Shown: positions 23,037 to 32,735 of the stretch, piece by piece
Numbering within the stretch: the stretch's first letter is position 1
Layout of the letters: every line of letters begins with the position of its first letter
Assembly (NCBI GenBank): GCA_014534235.1
Contig: JACVRW010000023.1
Location: 1-35,906, forward strand
Length of the DNA stretch: 35,906 nt
Source of the DNA: Thermoleophilaceae bacterium
GTDB lineage: Bacteria > Actinomycetota > Thermoleophilia > Solirubrobacterales > Thermoleophilaceae
Direction of reading: 5' to 3'
Notes under the pieces: generated by a model
The model's input: only the letters and a program-made list of their open reading frames with translations
Databases searched by the model: none
What the model was told of the DNA's origin: nothing
Program-made: the position numbers and the translations under genes

Positions 23037-24778
23037 GGAATCCTCGCGGTCACGGTCGTCCCCCTCCCGGGCGGCGAGTCGATCTCGAGGCGGCCCTCCA
23101 GCACGGCGAGCCGGTCGGCCAGACCGCGGAGCCCGGTGCCGCGTTCGGGGTCGGCCCCGCCCACGCCGTCGTCGGCCACCTGGACCACCACTCTGCCGTT
23201 CTCCGAGGCCACGTTCACCGTCGCGTGTGTCGCATCCGCGTACTTCACCACGTTCGTGAGCGCCTCGGACACGACGAAGTAGGCTGCCAGCTCGACCGCC
23301 TCCGGCAGCCGCCGGCCCGGCGTCGACTCGAGGTCGACCGGAAGCGGCGTTCGGTGGGCGAGCGCCTCGAGCGCGGTGTCGAGACCGCGGTCGCTCAGCA
23401 CCGCCGGGTGGATCCCGCGGGCCAGCTCCCGCAGCTCGTCCAGGGCGGCGTCCAGCTCCTCGCTCGCGCCGTCGAGCAGCCGCTCGGCCGCCTCCGGCTG
23501 GTCCCGGAGCCTGGCCCGGGCGAGGCGCATGCTGAGGGCCATCGATACGAGGCGCTGCTGTGCGCCGTCGTGCAGGTCGCGCTCGAGGCGCCGGCGCTCC
23601 TCGAGCCCGACCCTCAGCATTCGCTGGCGCGACTCCCGCAGCTCCTCGACCTTGGCCCGCAGCTCGGCCTCGAGGCGCTCGTTCTCGAGAGCAAGCGAGG
23701 CGGCCGAGCACACCGCTTCGACGTGTCCGTGCTGCTCGTCGAGGACCGGGTCGTGGACGATCGCCGCCACGTAAGAGCCCTCGCGCCTCACCTTCGTCAC
23801 CGCGCGCCCGGTCCCCTGCTCCGGGAGCTCGACGGGACGCCCCTGGGCGTCCACGAAGCGATCTTGCTCCGGCACCCAGTAGGCGAGCTCGAGGCTCTCG
23901 TCCCCGAGGGCGCTGGCGAGCGCGTCCCGCAGCTCCCCCGGCCGAGGCGTCCCACTCAGGCGCGCGACCAGCTCGCTGACGGCCCGGCTCTGGATCATGC
24001 GCGCGCGGATCAGTGTCCCGAGGAACACGTAAGGAACGAGTCCGAGCGGGACCATCGCCGCGATCCAAGCCGCCTCGAGCACGGGGTCGTCGAGTCCACC
24101 GACCTGGAGTGCGACGGTGGCGATGAGCATGATGCCGACGGCGATTCCCGCGGCGTAGACCGGCACCAGGAAGCGCCGCTGAGAGGGAGTGGCTCGGCGC
24201 CAGCGGCGGATCAGGACGACCACGACGCCCGTGATCAGCGCGGCCCCGATGAGGTTGATGACCGTGGAGATCGCGTTGACGAGCGTCTCGTTGTCGTAGA
24301 CCAGAAGGACGTTGTCCGGGCAGTCGTCGCAGCCGAGAGACCGGGGGTCGGAAAACAGCCAGAGCGCAAGCCCGGCGACCGCGGTGACGATGTACGCGCC
24401 CGTGACGATGCAGCGGTCCGCGCGACTCTCGAGTTGGCCGCTCGGGAAGGCCAGCAGCAGGTGGACCGCGACCGCGAAGAAAAGCGTCCCGACCCCCTGG
24501 CCGAGCGTGAAGACCAGGGGGAGATCCGATAGGCCGCAGCCGGCGACCAGCCAGGCAAAGCCGGTCGCCGTCATCAGCATGCCGACGCGGTTGTCGGGGC
24601 GCCGCCCCCACGCGAACAGCCCGACGCCGATGAAGCTCCAGCCCACGGCCAGCCCGCCGGCCGCCCACGCTGCCGGGTACTCCGGCGTGTCACTCGTGAC
24701 GATGAGGGCGACTACGGCGAGCCCGAAGACGAAGCCTGCGGCCGCGAGCGCCCAGAGGGCGCGGCGCAGGCTCGTCAT
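23027..24778 (-). CDS. Membrane sensor histidine kinase, HisKA_3 type
   Basis: A 583-aa sensor kinase from ATG 24778. The first ~257 residues hold about eight membrane segments, with a CDDC motif (150-153) in an extracytoplasmic loop that could form a disulfide or bind metal. A GAF-like region (~265-365) and a short coiled coil (365-395) follow. The dimerisation/phosphoacceptor segment is ERRRLERDLHDGAQQRLV with His403, and the ATPase domain has the N-box SEALTNVVKYADA (Asn509), DDGVGG and GTGLRGLADR. This architecture is close to NarL-partner kinases of actinobacteria. The signal is unknown. It is preceded by a stand-alone receiver after 7 bp and coupled to the LuxR-type regulator. Confidence 0.95.
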   Translation of the reverse strand: MTSLRRALWALAAAGFVFGLAVVALIVTSDTPEYPAAWAAGGLAVGWSFIGVGLFAWGRRPDNRVGMLMTATGFAWLVAGCGLSDLPLVFTLGQGVGTLFFAVAVHLLLAFPSGQLESRADRCIVTGAYIVTAVAGLALWLFSDPRSLGCDDCPDNVLLVYDNETLVNAISTVINLIGAALITGVVVVLIRRWRRATPSQRRFLVPVYAAGIAVGIMLIATVALQVGGLDDPVLEAAWIAAMVPLGLVPYVFLGTLIRARMIQSRAVSELVARLSGTPRPGELRDALASALGDESLELAYWVPEQDRFVDAQGRPVELPEQGTGRAVTKVRREGSYVAAIVHDPVLDEQHGHVEAVCSAASLALENERLEAELRAKVEELRESRQRMLRVGLEERRRLERDLHDGAQQRLVSMALSMRLARARLRDQPEAAERLLDGASEELDAALDELRELARGIHPAVLSDRGLDTALEALAHRTPLPVDLESTPGRRLPEAVELAAYFVVSEALTNVVKYADATHATVNVASENGRVVVQVADDGVGGADPERGTGLRGLADRLAVLEGRLEIDSPPGRGTTVTARIPCG

Positions 24779-24785
24779 CGGCGCC

Positions 24786-25136
24786 TCATAGGAGCGCCTC
24801 CAGCGCCGCGCCGGAGAGCTCCGACTTGGGGATGAACCCGCGCACGCCCTCGCGCTCGCGGAGTGGGCCGAGGTCGTTTACGTCCCGGCTCGAGGTGAGC
24901 ACGATCGCCGGCGAGTCGCCGTTGGCGGTCAGGCGCGCGGCGACCTCGAAGCCGTCGATGTCCGGGAGCTGGACGTCGAGAAGCACCACCTGCGGAGCGA
25001 GCCTCTGGACGGCGAGCAGCGCGCCGGCGCCGTCCTCGGCCTCGCCGACCACCTCGAAACCCTCGCATTCGAGCAGCATGCGCGCACTCGCCCGGAAGCT
25101 CGGGTGGTCGTCGACGATCAGGACGGTTCGGCCCAT
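24786..25136 (-). CDS. Stand-alone receiver-domain response regulator
   Basis: A 116-aa receiver with no output domain: MGRTVLIVDDHPSFR with Asp9-Asp10, phospho-acceptor Asp54 in LLDVQLPD, a Thr/Ser switch (VLTSSRD) and Lys104 (GFIPKSEL). ATG 25136 begins directly at the first strand; it sits 1 bp past the hutF stop, so it must be read from the hut transcript or an internal promoter. It may act as a phosphate sink or tuner for the kinase 7 bp downstream. The closing SGAALEALL matches the usual end of a receiver, so it is not a truncated longer regulator. Confidence 0.93.
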   Translation of the reverse strand: MGRTVLIVDDHPSFRASARMLLECEGFEVVGEAEDGAGALLAVQRLAPQVVLLDVQLPDIDGFEVAARLTANGDSPAIVLTSSRDVNDLGPLREREGVRGFIPKSELSGAALEALL

Positions 25137-25137
25137 C

Positions 25138-26337
25138 TCATAGGGGATTGTGCACCCGCCGGCCCCTTGAGCCAATACGGGTACCCGCACCGGCCATGTT
25201 GAGCCTCCGCACCACTCCGGTCGAGGCGCAGGTGGCGAGGGCGGCCGGGAGGTCCTCGTCCGAGATCCCCCGCAGGTCCGGGTGGTCGAGGTCGATCGTC
25301 ACCCGCGCCGCGTCGGCACGCGAGAGCCCGAGGCTGGCCGCTCCGTTGTGGGCGAGCTCGCCCCACAGGTCTCCGGCCGCGGCCAAGAGCGCCAGCCGCG
25401 TCTCGCCCTCGCGGCGGGCGCCGGTCTCCAGCTCTCGGACCTCCTCGAACGGATCGATCCGGACCTGCGAGTCGCTGCCAACCGCCAGGCGAACGCCGGC
25501 GTCGCGGTACCGGAGCGCCGGCAGGTAGCCGTCGCCCAGGTTGCCCTCGGTCGTAGGGCACGAAACGACCGTCGTCCCGCTCTTGGCGAGAAGCTCGACG
25601 TCCCGGGACGTGACGTGGATGCCGTGCACCACGCTCGCCCGTTCCCCGAGGAAGTTCGTTCGCTCGAGCAGCTCGATCGGCGAGCAGCCGTGCTCGCGCT
25701 CGCACTCGGCGAGCTCGCGGCGCTGCTCGGCCGCGTGGACGTGACGGACGAGCCCATGGCGGTCGGCGTATTCCGCGATCGCGGTGAGCCACTCCGCCGG
25801 GACGGCCCGGACGCTGTGGGCGGCCACGCCGACGCACACGCCTGGCCGTGCCGCGGCCCAGCTTCGCAGCGCATCGACGCGCGCGAGGAACTCCTCCACG
25901 GTCGGGTCGCAGAATCGGCGCTGGCCCGGCGCCGGCGGCAGGTGGCCGCCGTCCCAACCCGCGCGGTGGTACGCGGCGGGGAGCAGGACCACCGTCAGCC
26001 CGGCCTCCACGGCCACCTCGGCGACGGCGACGGCGAGCGCGTTCGGGTCTTCGTACGGCCGCCCGTCCGGGCGGTGGTGTAGGTAGTGGAACTCTCCAAC
26101 CGCGCCGTAGCCCGCCGCCGCCATCTCGCGATAGGCCCTCGCCGCGACCTCGCGCATCGATCCGGGATCGACGGAGGCCGCCAGGCGGTACATCGCCTCC
26201 CGCCAGGTCCAGAAGTCGCCGGCGCGCTGCCCGCCGTGGCGCTCGGCCCGTCCCCGCAGATCACGCTGGAAGGCATGCGAGTGCGCGTTCACCATCGCCG
26301 GCACGGAGCGAAGCCGGCGCTCCTCCGCCATCGTCAC
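25138..26337 (-). CDS. hutF: Formimidoylglutamate deiminase (short N-terminus)
   Basis: A 399-aa amidohydrolase that deaminates N-formimino-L-glutamate to N-formylglutamate, the fourth step of the five-step histidine pathway. Metal and active-site residues are visible: NAHSHAFQR (HxH pair), HVHAAEQRRE, VVHGIHVTSRD and VGSDSQVRIDP (Asp). The start is the GTG at 26337 in a GTGA overlap with hutI; an ATG lies two codons in. The protein begins only ~18 residues before the HxH motif, so most of the N-terminal strands that normally build the small beta-sandwich domain are missing. The matching N-formylglutamate deformylase (hutG) is not in the window. Confidence 0.92.
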   Translation of the reverse strand: MTMAEERRLRSVPAMVNAHSHAFQRDLRGRAERHGGQRAGDFWTWREAMYRLAASVDPGSMREVAARAYREMAAAGYGAVGEFHYLHHRPDGRPYEDPNALAVAVAEVAVEAGLTVVLLPAAYHRAGWDGGHLPPAPGQRRFCDPTVEEFLARVDALRSWAAARPGVCVGVAAHSVRAVPAEWLTAIAEYADRHGLVRHVHAAEQRRELAECEREHGCSPIELLERTNFLGERASVVHGIHVTSRDVELLAKSGTTVVSCPTTEGNLGDGYLPALRYRDAGVRLAVGSDSQVRIDPFEEVRELETGARREGETRLALLAAAGDLWGELAHNGAASLGLSRADAARVTIDLDHPDLRGISDEDLPAALATCASTGVVRRLNMAGAGTRIGSRGRRVHNPL

Positions 26338-27647
26338 GTCCCCGCCGACAGCCGCCAAGCGGCGTCGGGGCGCACGAAGACGGGCAGGCCCCCCACGAAG
26401 CAGGCGGCCACGGGGTTGTGCCCGAACCGGTAGGGGACGTGCTCCACGGGGCCGTCGAGCAGCAGGAAATCGGCTCGCTTGCCGGGCTCGAGCGAGCCGA
26501 GGTCGGCGGACCGCCCGATCACCCACGCGGCGTTGAGGGTCACCGCGAGGAGGGACTCGCGGACGCTCCAGCCGTAGCGACGGACCCCCAGCCCGACGAT
26601 CACGGGAAGCGAGGCGATCGGCGATGTCCCCGGGTTCAGGTCGGTGGCGAGAACGCAGATCGCCCCGGCGTCGGCGAGCTCGCGGCCCGGCGCGAGCGCC
26701 TCGCCGCCCAGGAGCTCGGCCCCCGGCAGCAGGACGGCGGCGCACTCGGCGGCGGCAAGCGGGTCCACGTCGTCGGGGTGAAGGCACGAGAGGTGATCCA
26801 CAGAGCGGGCGCCGTGCTCCAGGGCCACGGGGACCGAGCGGTGGGTCGCGAACTGCTCGACGTGACAGCGGAGCGCCAGCCCGTAGCGGCCCGCCAGGCG
26901 CCCAATGCGGGCGAGATGCTCATTCGAGAACGCCACCGTCTCGACGAAGATGTCGAGTGCGGTCGCACCGGTCTCGGCAGTCACCCGCGGCAGCATCTCC
27001 TCGACGACGTCCATCCAGCCGTCCGCGTCGAACCCGGGCGGCACACTGTGCGCGAGCAGCGCGGTCGAGGTCGTCTGCTGGGCCACCTGCTCGCCCAGCC
27101 GGTCCGCCAGGCGCAGCGACCGCAGCTCGGCCTCGACGGCCAGCCCGTAGCCGCTCTTCTCCTCGAACGCCGTCGTCCCGTGGCCGAGCATCTCGCCCGC
27201 GAGCGTGCGCGACTGGCGCAGGACCGCGTCGTCGTCGGCCGCGGCCAGCGCGCGGGCCGAGGCGGCGATCCCTCCGCCGGCGCGGGCGATCTCCTCGTAG
27301 GCGACCCCGGTCACCTTCTGCTCGTACTCGTGCGCGCGCCAGCCGGCGAAGGGCAGGTGCGTGTGGCAGTCGACGAAGCCCGGCACCACCGCGCAGCCGG
27401 ACGCGTCGACCTCGAGCCCCCGGCCGCCGTCCGGCTCGAAGCCGGCGACCACGCCGGCCTCGACGGCGAGCGCGCCCCCGTCGAGCACGAGCTCGTCCGC
27501 GCGGTCGTGGCGCAGGTAGGGCAGCTCGTCGCGGGGCGGCCGGAGAATCTGCGCCGCGTCGCGCACGTGGACGTCGCGGGCGGCGGCGGCTAGCTCGGTG
27601 ACCGCGTCCTCGCCGTCGCGCGGCACCTCGCCGGCGAACCAGCTCAC
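26334..27647 (-). CDS. hutI: Imidazolonepropionase
   Basis: A 437-aa amidohydrolase that opens the imidazolone ring of 4-imidazolone-5-propionate to give N-formiminoglutamate, step three of histidine breakdown. Key motifs are [22 protein letters not shown] (metal HTH), the substrate segment [31 protein letters not shown] and [12 protein letters not shown] with the metal Asp. The start chosen is GTG 27647, in a GTGA overlap with hutU; this leaves an N-terminal stretch of ~30 residues longer than usual, so a start further in (for example before [14 protein letters not shown]) is possible. It is coupled to hutF downstream. Confidence 0.95.
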   Translation of the reverse strand: MSWFAGEVPRDGEDAVTELAAAARDVHVRDAAQILRPPRDELPYLRHDRADELVLDGGALAVEAGVVAGFEPDGGRGLEVDASGCAVVPGFVDCHTHLPFAGWRAHEYEQKVTGVAYEEIARAGGGIAASARALAAADDDAVLRQSRTLAGEMLGHGTTAFEEKSGYGLAVEAELRSLRLADRLGEQVAQQTTSTALLAHSVPPGFDADGWMDVVEEMLPRVTAETGATALDIFVETVAFSNEHLARIGRLAGRYGLALRCHVEQFATHRSVPVALEHGARSVDHLSCLHPDDVDPLAAAECAAVLLPGAELLGGEALAPGRELADAGAICVLATDLNPGTSPIASLPVIVGLGVRRYGWSVRESLLAVTLNAAWVIGRSADLGSLEPGKRADFLLLDGPVEHVPYRFGHNPVAACFVGGLPVFVRPDAAWRLSAGT

Positions 27648-29296
27648 CAGCTGCCTTCGGCGCCGGCCGGCATCGGGATCCGCACTCCGAGCCGCTCGGC
27701 CGCGTCGAGCGCCTCGGGATAGCCGGCGTCGGCGTGGCGGGCCACGCCCAGGCCCGGGTCGGCGAGCAGCGTGCGGCGGATGCGCTCGCCGGCGAGGTCC
27801 GACCCGTCGGCCACGCACACCTGGCCGGCGTGGAGAGACTTGCCCATGCCGACACCGCCGCCGTGGTGGAAGGACACCCAGCTCGCCCCCGTCGCCGTGT
27901 TCACGAGCGCGTTCAAGACCGGCCAGTCGGCCACGGCGTCCGAGCCGTCGCGCATCGCCTCCGTCTCGCGCTGCGGCGACGCCACCGACCCCGCGTCGAG
28001 GTGATCCCGCCCGATCACGATCGGCCCCCGCAACTCGCCCGAGGCGACCATCTCGTTGAAGCGCACCCCCGCCCGGTCGCGCTCCCCGTACCCGAGCCAG
28101 CAGATGCGCGCGGGAAGGCCCTGGAAGTGGACCTTCTCGGCGGCCAGGCGGATCCAGCGGGCGATGCTCTCCTGCTCACCGAACATCTCGAGGATGGCGG
28201 CGTCGGTGGCGTGGATGTCGGCGGGGTCGCCCGACAGCGCCACCCAGCGAAACGGTCCCTTGCCCTCGCAGAAGAGCGGGCGGATGTACGCCGCGACGAA
28301 CCCCGGATATGAGAATGCGTCCTCGTCGCCGTGCTCCGCGGCGAGCCCGCGAAGGGCGTTGCCGTAGTCGAACGCCTCCGCGCCGGCACGCTGGAGCGCG
28401 CGGATGGCGCCGACGTGCGCGAGCGCGCTCGCGCCAACCCTGCGCAGGTAGTCGTCCGGGTCGGACCGGCGCAGGACGTCGGCCTGCTCCACGGTCAACC
28501 CGGCCGGGATGTAGCCGTTCAGCGGGTCGTGGGCGCTCGTCTGATCGGTCACCGCGTCGATCTCCACCCCGCGGCGAACCAGGTCCGGCAGCACCTCCGC
28601 GGCGTTGCCGAGCAGCCCGATCGAAAGCGGCTCGCCGCGCGAGGCGGCGTGGCCGAGCCGCCGTAGCGCGTCGTCGAGCGAGCCCGCGCGATCGTCCAGG
28701 TAACCCGTGGCGATGCGCCGCTCGATTCGCCGCAGGTCGACCTCCACGCACAGCGCGGCGCCGCCGTTCATCGTGATCGCGAGCGGCTGGGCCCCGCCCA
28801 TGCCGCCGAGGCCGGCCGTCACGACGAGTCGGCCCCGCAGCGAGCCGCCGAAGCGGAGCCGGGCCAGCGCCGCGAACGTCTCGTAGGTGCCCTGGAGGAT
28901 GCCCTGGGTCCCGATGTAGATCCAGGACCCGGCGGTCATCTGGCCGTACATCATGAGCCCGGCCACCTCGAGCTCCCGGAAGTGCTCCCAGGTGGCCCAC
29001 TCCGGGACGAGGTTCGAGTTCGCGATCAGGACGCGCGGCGCCGCCGGATGGGTCTCGAAGACCGCCACGGGCTTGCCGGACTGCACCAGCAGGGTCTCCT
29101 CGTCCCCGAGCGCCTCGAGCTCCCGCACGATCGCCGCGTAGCAGGGGTGGTTGCGCGCCGCCTTCCCCATGCCGCCGTAGACGACCAGCTCATCCGGGCG
29201 CTCCGCGACGTCGGGGTGCAGGTTGTTCTGGAGCATCCGGAGTGCCGCCTCCTGCTGCCAGCCGCGGCAGCGGAGCTCTTCCACAGGCACGCTCAC
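27644..29296 (-). CDS. hutU: Urocanate hydratase (urocanase)
   Basis: A 550-aa NAD-dependent enzyme that hydrates urocanate to imidazolonepropionate. Its length matches the family exactly. Conserved segments include [54 protein letters not shown], the NAD-binding [51 protein letters not shown] and the C-terminal [16 protein letters not shown] 29296 overlaps the hutH stop (GTGA, 29293-29296). It is the second gene of the coupled hutH-hutU-hutI-hutF set. Confidence 0.97.
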   Translation of the reverse strand: MSVPVEELRCRGWQQEAALRMLQNNLHPDVAERPDELVVYGGMGKAARNHPCYAAIVRELEALGDEETLLVQSGKPVAVFETHPAAPRVLIANSNLVPEWATWEHFRELEVAGLMMYGQMTAGSWIYIGTQGILQGTYETFAALARLRFGGSLRGRLVVTAGLGGMGGAQPLAITMNGGAALCVEVDLRRIERRIATGYLDDRAGSLDDALRRLGHAASRGEPLSIGLLGNAAEVLPDLVRRGVEIDAVTDQTSAHDPLNGYIPAGLTVEQADVLRRSDPDDYLRRVGASALAHVGAIRALQRAGAEAFDYGNALRGLAAEHGDEDAFSYPGFVAAYIRPLFCEGKGPFRWVALSGDPADIHATDAAILEMFGEQESIARWIRLAAEKVHFQGLPARICWLGYGERDRAGVRFNEMVASGELRGPIVIGRDHLDAGSVASPQRETEAMRDGSDAVADWPVLNALVNTATGASWVSFHHGGGVGMGKSLHAGQVCVADGSDLAGERIRRTLLADPGLGVARHADAGYPEALDAAERLGVRIPMPAGAEGSW

Positions 29297-30804
29297 ACCG
29301 TCACCTCCCGCTCCGCGAGCGTCAGCTCGCCCGTGCGAAGCGCCTCGGCGAGCCCGGCCAGCTCGCCCGCCAGCGAGCGATCCTCCTCGAGCCGGGGCAC
29401 GAGCGCTCGGACCTGCTCCACGGCCCGCTCGAGCGGCGGGGTCGTGCGAAGCGGCCGATGGAACTCGAGGCCCTGGCAAGCGCACACCAGCTCGGTCGCG
29501 ATCACATGCGCGGCGCTCGCCACCACGGTCCGCGCTTTGAGCCCGGCAAGCGCGCCCATCGCGTTGAAGTCCTCGGTCCCGGCGGAGGTCGGGATCGAGC
29601 TCGCGCCCGCGGGGTGCGAGAGCACCTGGCACTCGTTGACGAGCGCCGCGGCGGCGTACTGGGCGATCATGAGCCCGGAGCCGAGGCCCGGGCGGGGTGA
29701 CAGGAACGGCGGCAGCTCCGCGTAGCTCGGCGACAGCAGGGCGTAGATGCGCCGCTCGCTGAACGAGGCGAGCTCGCAGAGCGCGAGCGCGAGGTGATCG
29801 AGCGGCAGCGCGAGCGGCTGGCCGTGGAAGTTGCCGCCGGCGAGGACGTCCCCCGTCCCCGGGGCCTCCCCCGGCGCCGGGAACACGAGCGGGTTGTCGG
29901 TTACCGCCTCGAGCTCTCGCTCGATCGCCCCCTCGACGTACCGGAGCGCGTCATCGACGGCGCCGATCACCTGCGGCGCGCAGCGAAGCGTGTAGGGATC
30001 CTGCACTCGGCCGCAGTCGGCGTGGCTCGCCACGACCTCGCTTCCGGCGAGGAGCTCGCGCAGGCGGGCGGCCACCTGCCCCGGCCCCGGCTGGGGACGG
30101 ACGGCGTGCAGCCGCTCGTCGAACGGAACGGTCGAGCCCTTGAACGCCTCGAGCGACAGGGCGACCGCGACGATCGCGGCCTCGACGAGCCGCCGGGCGT
30201 CGCGGACGGCGAGCGCGCCGGTGGCGGCCATGAGATGCGTGCCGTTGACGAGCGCGAGTCCCTCCTTGGCGCTCAGCACGATCGGCTCGAGCCCGACCCG
30301 CGCCAGCGCCTGCGCGCCCGGCATGCGCTCGCCGTCAACGGTGGCCTCGCCCTCGCCGATGAGGACGAGCCCCAGGTGGGCGAGCGGGGCGAGGTCTCCC
30401 GACGACCCCACCGACCCCCTGCTCGGGATCACGGGGACGACGCCTCGTTCGAGCAGCCCCACGACCATCTCCACGAGCTCGACCCGAGCGCCGGAGTACC
30501 CCCGGCGCAGCGACCCCGCGAGCAGCAGCAGCATCGCCCGCACCACGTCCTCCTCGAGCGGCGGGCCGGCGCCGACGGCGTGCGAGCGCAACAGGTTGAT
30601 CTGGAGCCGGGCCGCGTCTGCGGGCGGCACGCGGACCGAGGCGAGGTGACCGAACCCGGTCGTCACCCCGTAGACCGGCCGCTCGGAGGCGATCGCCGCC
30701 TCGACGACCGCCCGGGCGTCCTCGATCCGCTCCCGGTCCGTGGCGTCGAGCGGCGGCGGCGGCGCGCCGCGCGCCACGGCCTCCACCTCGGACAGCGTGG
30801 GCAT
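29293..30804 (-). CDS. hutH: Histidine ammonia-lyase
   Basis: A 503-aa lyase that removes ammonia from histidine to form urocanate. Conserved parts are YGVTTGFG with catalytic Tyr45, [11 protein letters not shown], and the cofactor-forming loop [19 protein letters not shown] (129-147). The self-made MIO cofactor normally comes from Ala-Ser-Gly; here the triad is Ser134-Ser135-Gly136. Later marks are [36 protein letters not shown] and the family-typical [21 protein letters not shown]. The start is ATG 30804, with GGTGG 6 bp upstream. It is the first gene of the hut operon; I see no HutC-type regulator and no convincing promoter in the 77-bp gap before it. Confidence 0.96.
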   Translation of the reverse strand: MPTLSEVEAVARGAPPPPLDATDRERIEDARAVVEAAIASERPVYGVTTGFGHLASVRVPPADAARLQINLLRSHAVGAGPPLEEDVVRAMLLLLAGSLRRGYSGARVELVEMVVGLLERGVVPVIPSRGSVGSSGDLAPLAHLGLVLIGEGEATVDGERMPGAQALARVGLEPIVLSAKEGLALVNGTHLMAATGALAVRDARRLVEAAIVAVALSLEAFKGSTVPFDERLHAVRPQPGPGQVAARLRELLAGSEVVASHADCGRVQDPYTLRCAPQVIGAVDDALRYVEGAIERELEAVTDNPLVFPAPGEAPGTGDVLAGGNFHGQPLALPLDHLALALCELASFSERRIYALLSPSYAELPPFLSPRPGLGSGLMIAQYAAAALVNECQVLSHPAGASSIPTSAGTEDFNAMGALAGLKARTVVASAAHVIATELVCACQGLEFHRPLRTTPPLERAVEQVRALVPRLEEDRSLAGELAGLAEALRTGELTLAEREVTV

Positions 30805-30854
30805 AGCTGCCACCGTACCGGGCGGCGAGAGCCGGCAGCGCGGTTCGTCAGCGG

Positions 30855-30873
30855 GGCGCGCCGGCCGCGCGCC
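30855..30873 (-). terminator. GC-rich hairpin after the PhoX-like gene
   Basis: A 7-bp stem (GGCGCGC / GCGCGCC) with a 5-nt loop lies 8 bp past the stop of the PhoX-like gene on the minus strand. It lacks a T-run. It may limit read-through into hutH, leaving about 50 bp for a hut promoter. Confidence 0.4.
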
Positions 30874-30881
30874 GGGCGGCC

Positions 30882-32735
30882 TCAGTCGTCTCGCTCGTCG
30901 ACCTCCTCTACGCGCATGATCGTGACCGTCGAGGGCTTCGGTGTCGAAGGGTTGTCGTTCGCCGTCTTGTTGCCCTCGGGCCACCAGCTCGTGTAGGTGA
31001 CCTCCTGCCCGAAGATGCCCGGCGAGGACGACGTGTTCCCCGTCAGCTCGCCGGGATGCTGGACGTTGACGAAGAGGGTCCGCTCGTTCGGCGTGAAGTA
31101 CGGGCCGGTGAGCTCGCACTCCACCGGCCCGTTCGCGAACCGGAACGCGATGCCTCTGTTGCGGCCGGAGGTCGGCACCATGAACATCGCGTTGTTGCGG
31201 TGGAACGCGTACTCGTTCCGGTTGAGCCGGCTGGTGGAGATGTCGGTGACGACCCAAAGGTTCGCGGCCTTGTCGAAGACCAGGTTGTCCGGGCTCGAGA
31301 ACCCCTCCCTGCCCGGCTCGGTCGAGCCGGTCGGGCCGCCCGCCGCGTAGTCACGCCAGCGGAACTCGAGCGCCTCGGGATCGTTGCGCCGCTCGCGCAG
31401 GCGGCGCACCGCGCCGTGCGAGTCGTTCACGCTGGTGTTGTTGGTCAGCGCGATGAAGACGCTGCCGTCCTCCGCCACCTCGAGGTCCTCGGGCCGGTTC
31501 GTGGCGTAGTGGAGGTCGTACTCCGCGTCGCCGATCGCGGCACGGAGCTTCGTCGCCGTGTCGTCGAGCGCCTCCTCGGGCACGGGCTCCCAGGTCCCGG
31601 CGCCCTCGGTCGCGGTGATCGGGGTCGTGACGCCGGGCCTCGCGAACCGGCGCCGGCCCTCCGGCTCCCAGCGCGCGATGTAGAGCTGGCCGGACTCGAG
31701 CAGCCTGCGGTTGTCCGCGAAGCGGCGCGGGCGGAAGCTGCGGTCGGAGACGAACTTGTAGACGCCCTCGTTGTTCTTGTCGTCGCCCATGTAGACCACG
31801 AACCGCTTGCCGGGCTCGTGCCGGAAGGCGGCGTTCTCGTGCCGAAAGCGCCCCAGGGCCGTGTGCTTTCGCCCGACGTAGTCGGGGTCGTAGGGGTCGT
31901 GCTCGCACACCCAGCCGTACTTCTTGAAGCGCTCCGGGTCGTACTCGGCGTCCTCAGGCCGGCCGCCGTACTGGGCCCAGCCGTACTGGTCCGACACGTC
32001 GACCGCGACGTCGAGGCCGTAGTCGTCGAAGTTCTCCTCGCACGAGACCGCCGTCCCCCACGGCGTGACGCCGCCGGAGCAGTTGCCGAGCGAGCCGTGC
32101 GCGCTCGTCCCGACGCCCGGGGCGCCAACCAGCGGGCCGGTGAACACCAGGTCCGGACGGTCGCCGTAGATGCGCCGGTTGTACCGGGACGGCGACACGA
32201 CCTTCCAGAGCCCGTTCCTCCGTCGCCTGATGTGGAGGATCGAGTTGCCGACGGAGTCCTGCTCCTCCTGCACCTGGGCGGCGTTCTTCGGGCTTCCGTC
32301 CGGCTTGTAGCCGTGCAGGAAGAAGGGGTCGGGGTACTCGTGGTTGATGAAGAGGAGACCCTCCCTGTTTCCCCGCAGCGGGAAGTAGGCCAGGAAGTCG
32401 TTGTTGAAGCCGTAGCGCAGCGTCCGGCGATCGCGGCCGCGGAAGATGTCCCCCCAGGAAATCAGGACGTCGGCGCGGAAGCCGGGGGCCACCTCAAAGG
32501 CGTCCGCGCTCGATGGGGCGATCGCCCTGAAGTCGCTGAAGCTGTTCCGGGCGCGGCGGGCGAGGGCCTGCTCGGCGAACAGGTACCCACCGCTCCGCTC
32601 CATGGCCACCGCGCCGGCCGTGCTGGCGCCGGCGGCGGCTATGCCCCGGATGAAGTCGCGTCTGGTGGAGGTGAGCTTGCCGCGAAGCGGCTTCGCCGCG
32701 GCGGCGCTGCGATCGGCGGGACGCAGAGAGCGCAT
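30882..32735 (-). CDS. Tat-exported PhoX-family alkaline phosphatase-like protein
   Basis: A 617-aa secreted protein from ATG 32735, preceded by GAGGAGG 8 bp upstream. The N-terminus carries a twin-arginine signal (STRRDFIRGIAAAGASTAG, Arg25-Arg26). The mature protein has PhoX features: FINHEYP, HGSLGNCSGGVTPWGTAVSCEENF, with the cysteine of NCSGG expected to contact the Fe-Ca cofactor, YMGDDKNNEGVYKFVSD, RPEDLEVAEDGSVFIALTNN, FSSPDNLVFDKAANLWVVTDIS and the final VQHPGE. PhoX enzymes are Ca/Fe-dependent phosphomonoesterases used in phosphate scavenging. No clear PHO box is visible upstream. It is divergent from the acyltransferase gene. Confidence 0.93.
   Translation of the reverse strand: MRSLRPADRSAAAAKPLRGKLTSTRRDFIRGIAAAGASTAGAVAMERSGGYLFAEQALARRARNSFSDFRAIAPSSADAFEVAPGFRADVLISWGDIFRGRDRRTLRYGFNNDFLAYFPLRGNREGLLFINHEYPDPFFLHGYKPDGSPKNAAQVQEEQDSVGNSILHIRRRRNGLWKVVSPSRYNRRIYGDRPDLVFTGPLVGAPGVGTSAHGSLGNCSGGVTPWGTAVSCEENFDDYGLDVAVDVSDQYGWAQYGGRPEDAEYDPERFKKYGWVCEHDPYDPDYVGRKHTALGRFRHENAAFRHEPGKRFVVYMGDDKNNEGVYKFVSDRSFRPRRFADNRRLLESGQLYIARWEPEGRRRFARPGVTTPITATEGAGTWEPVPEEALDDTATKLRAAIGDAEYDLHYATNRPEDLEVAEDGSVFIALTNNTSVNDSHGAVRRLRERRNDPEALEFRWRDYAAGGPTGSTEPGREGFSSPDNLVFDKAANLWVVTDISTSRLNRNEYAFHRNNAMFMVPTSGRNRGIAFRFANGPVECELTGPYFTPNERTLFVNVQHPGELTGNTSSSPGIFGQEVTYTSWWPEGNKTANDNPSTPKPSTVTIMRVEEVDERDD

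Noticed and set aside
23560-24668. Long upstream extension of the LuxR-type regulator frame across the kinase gene
   Set aside because: The sequence is Arg/Ala/Gly-rich with no domain, and the kinase in the other frame is unambiguous; the regulator begins at GTG 23036.
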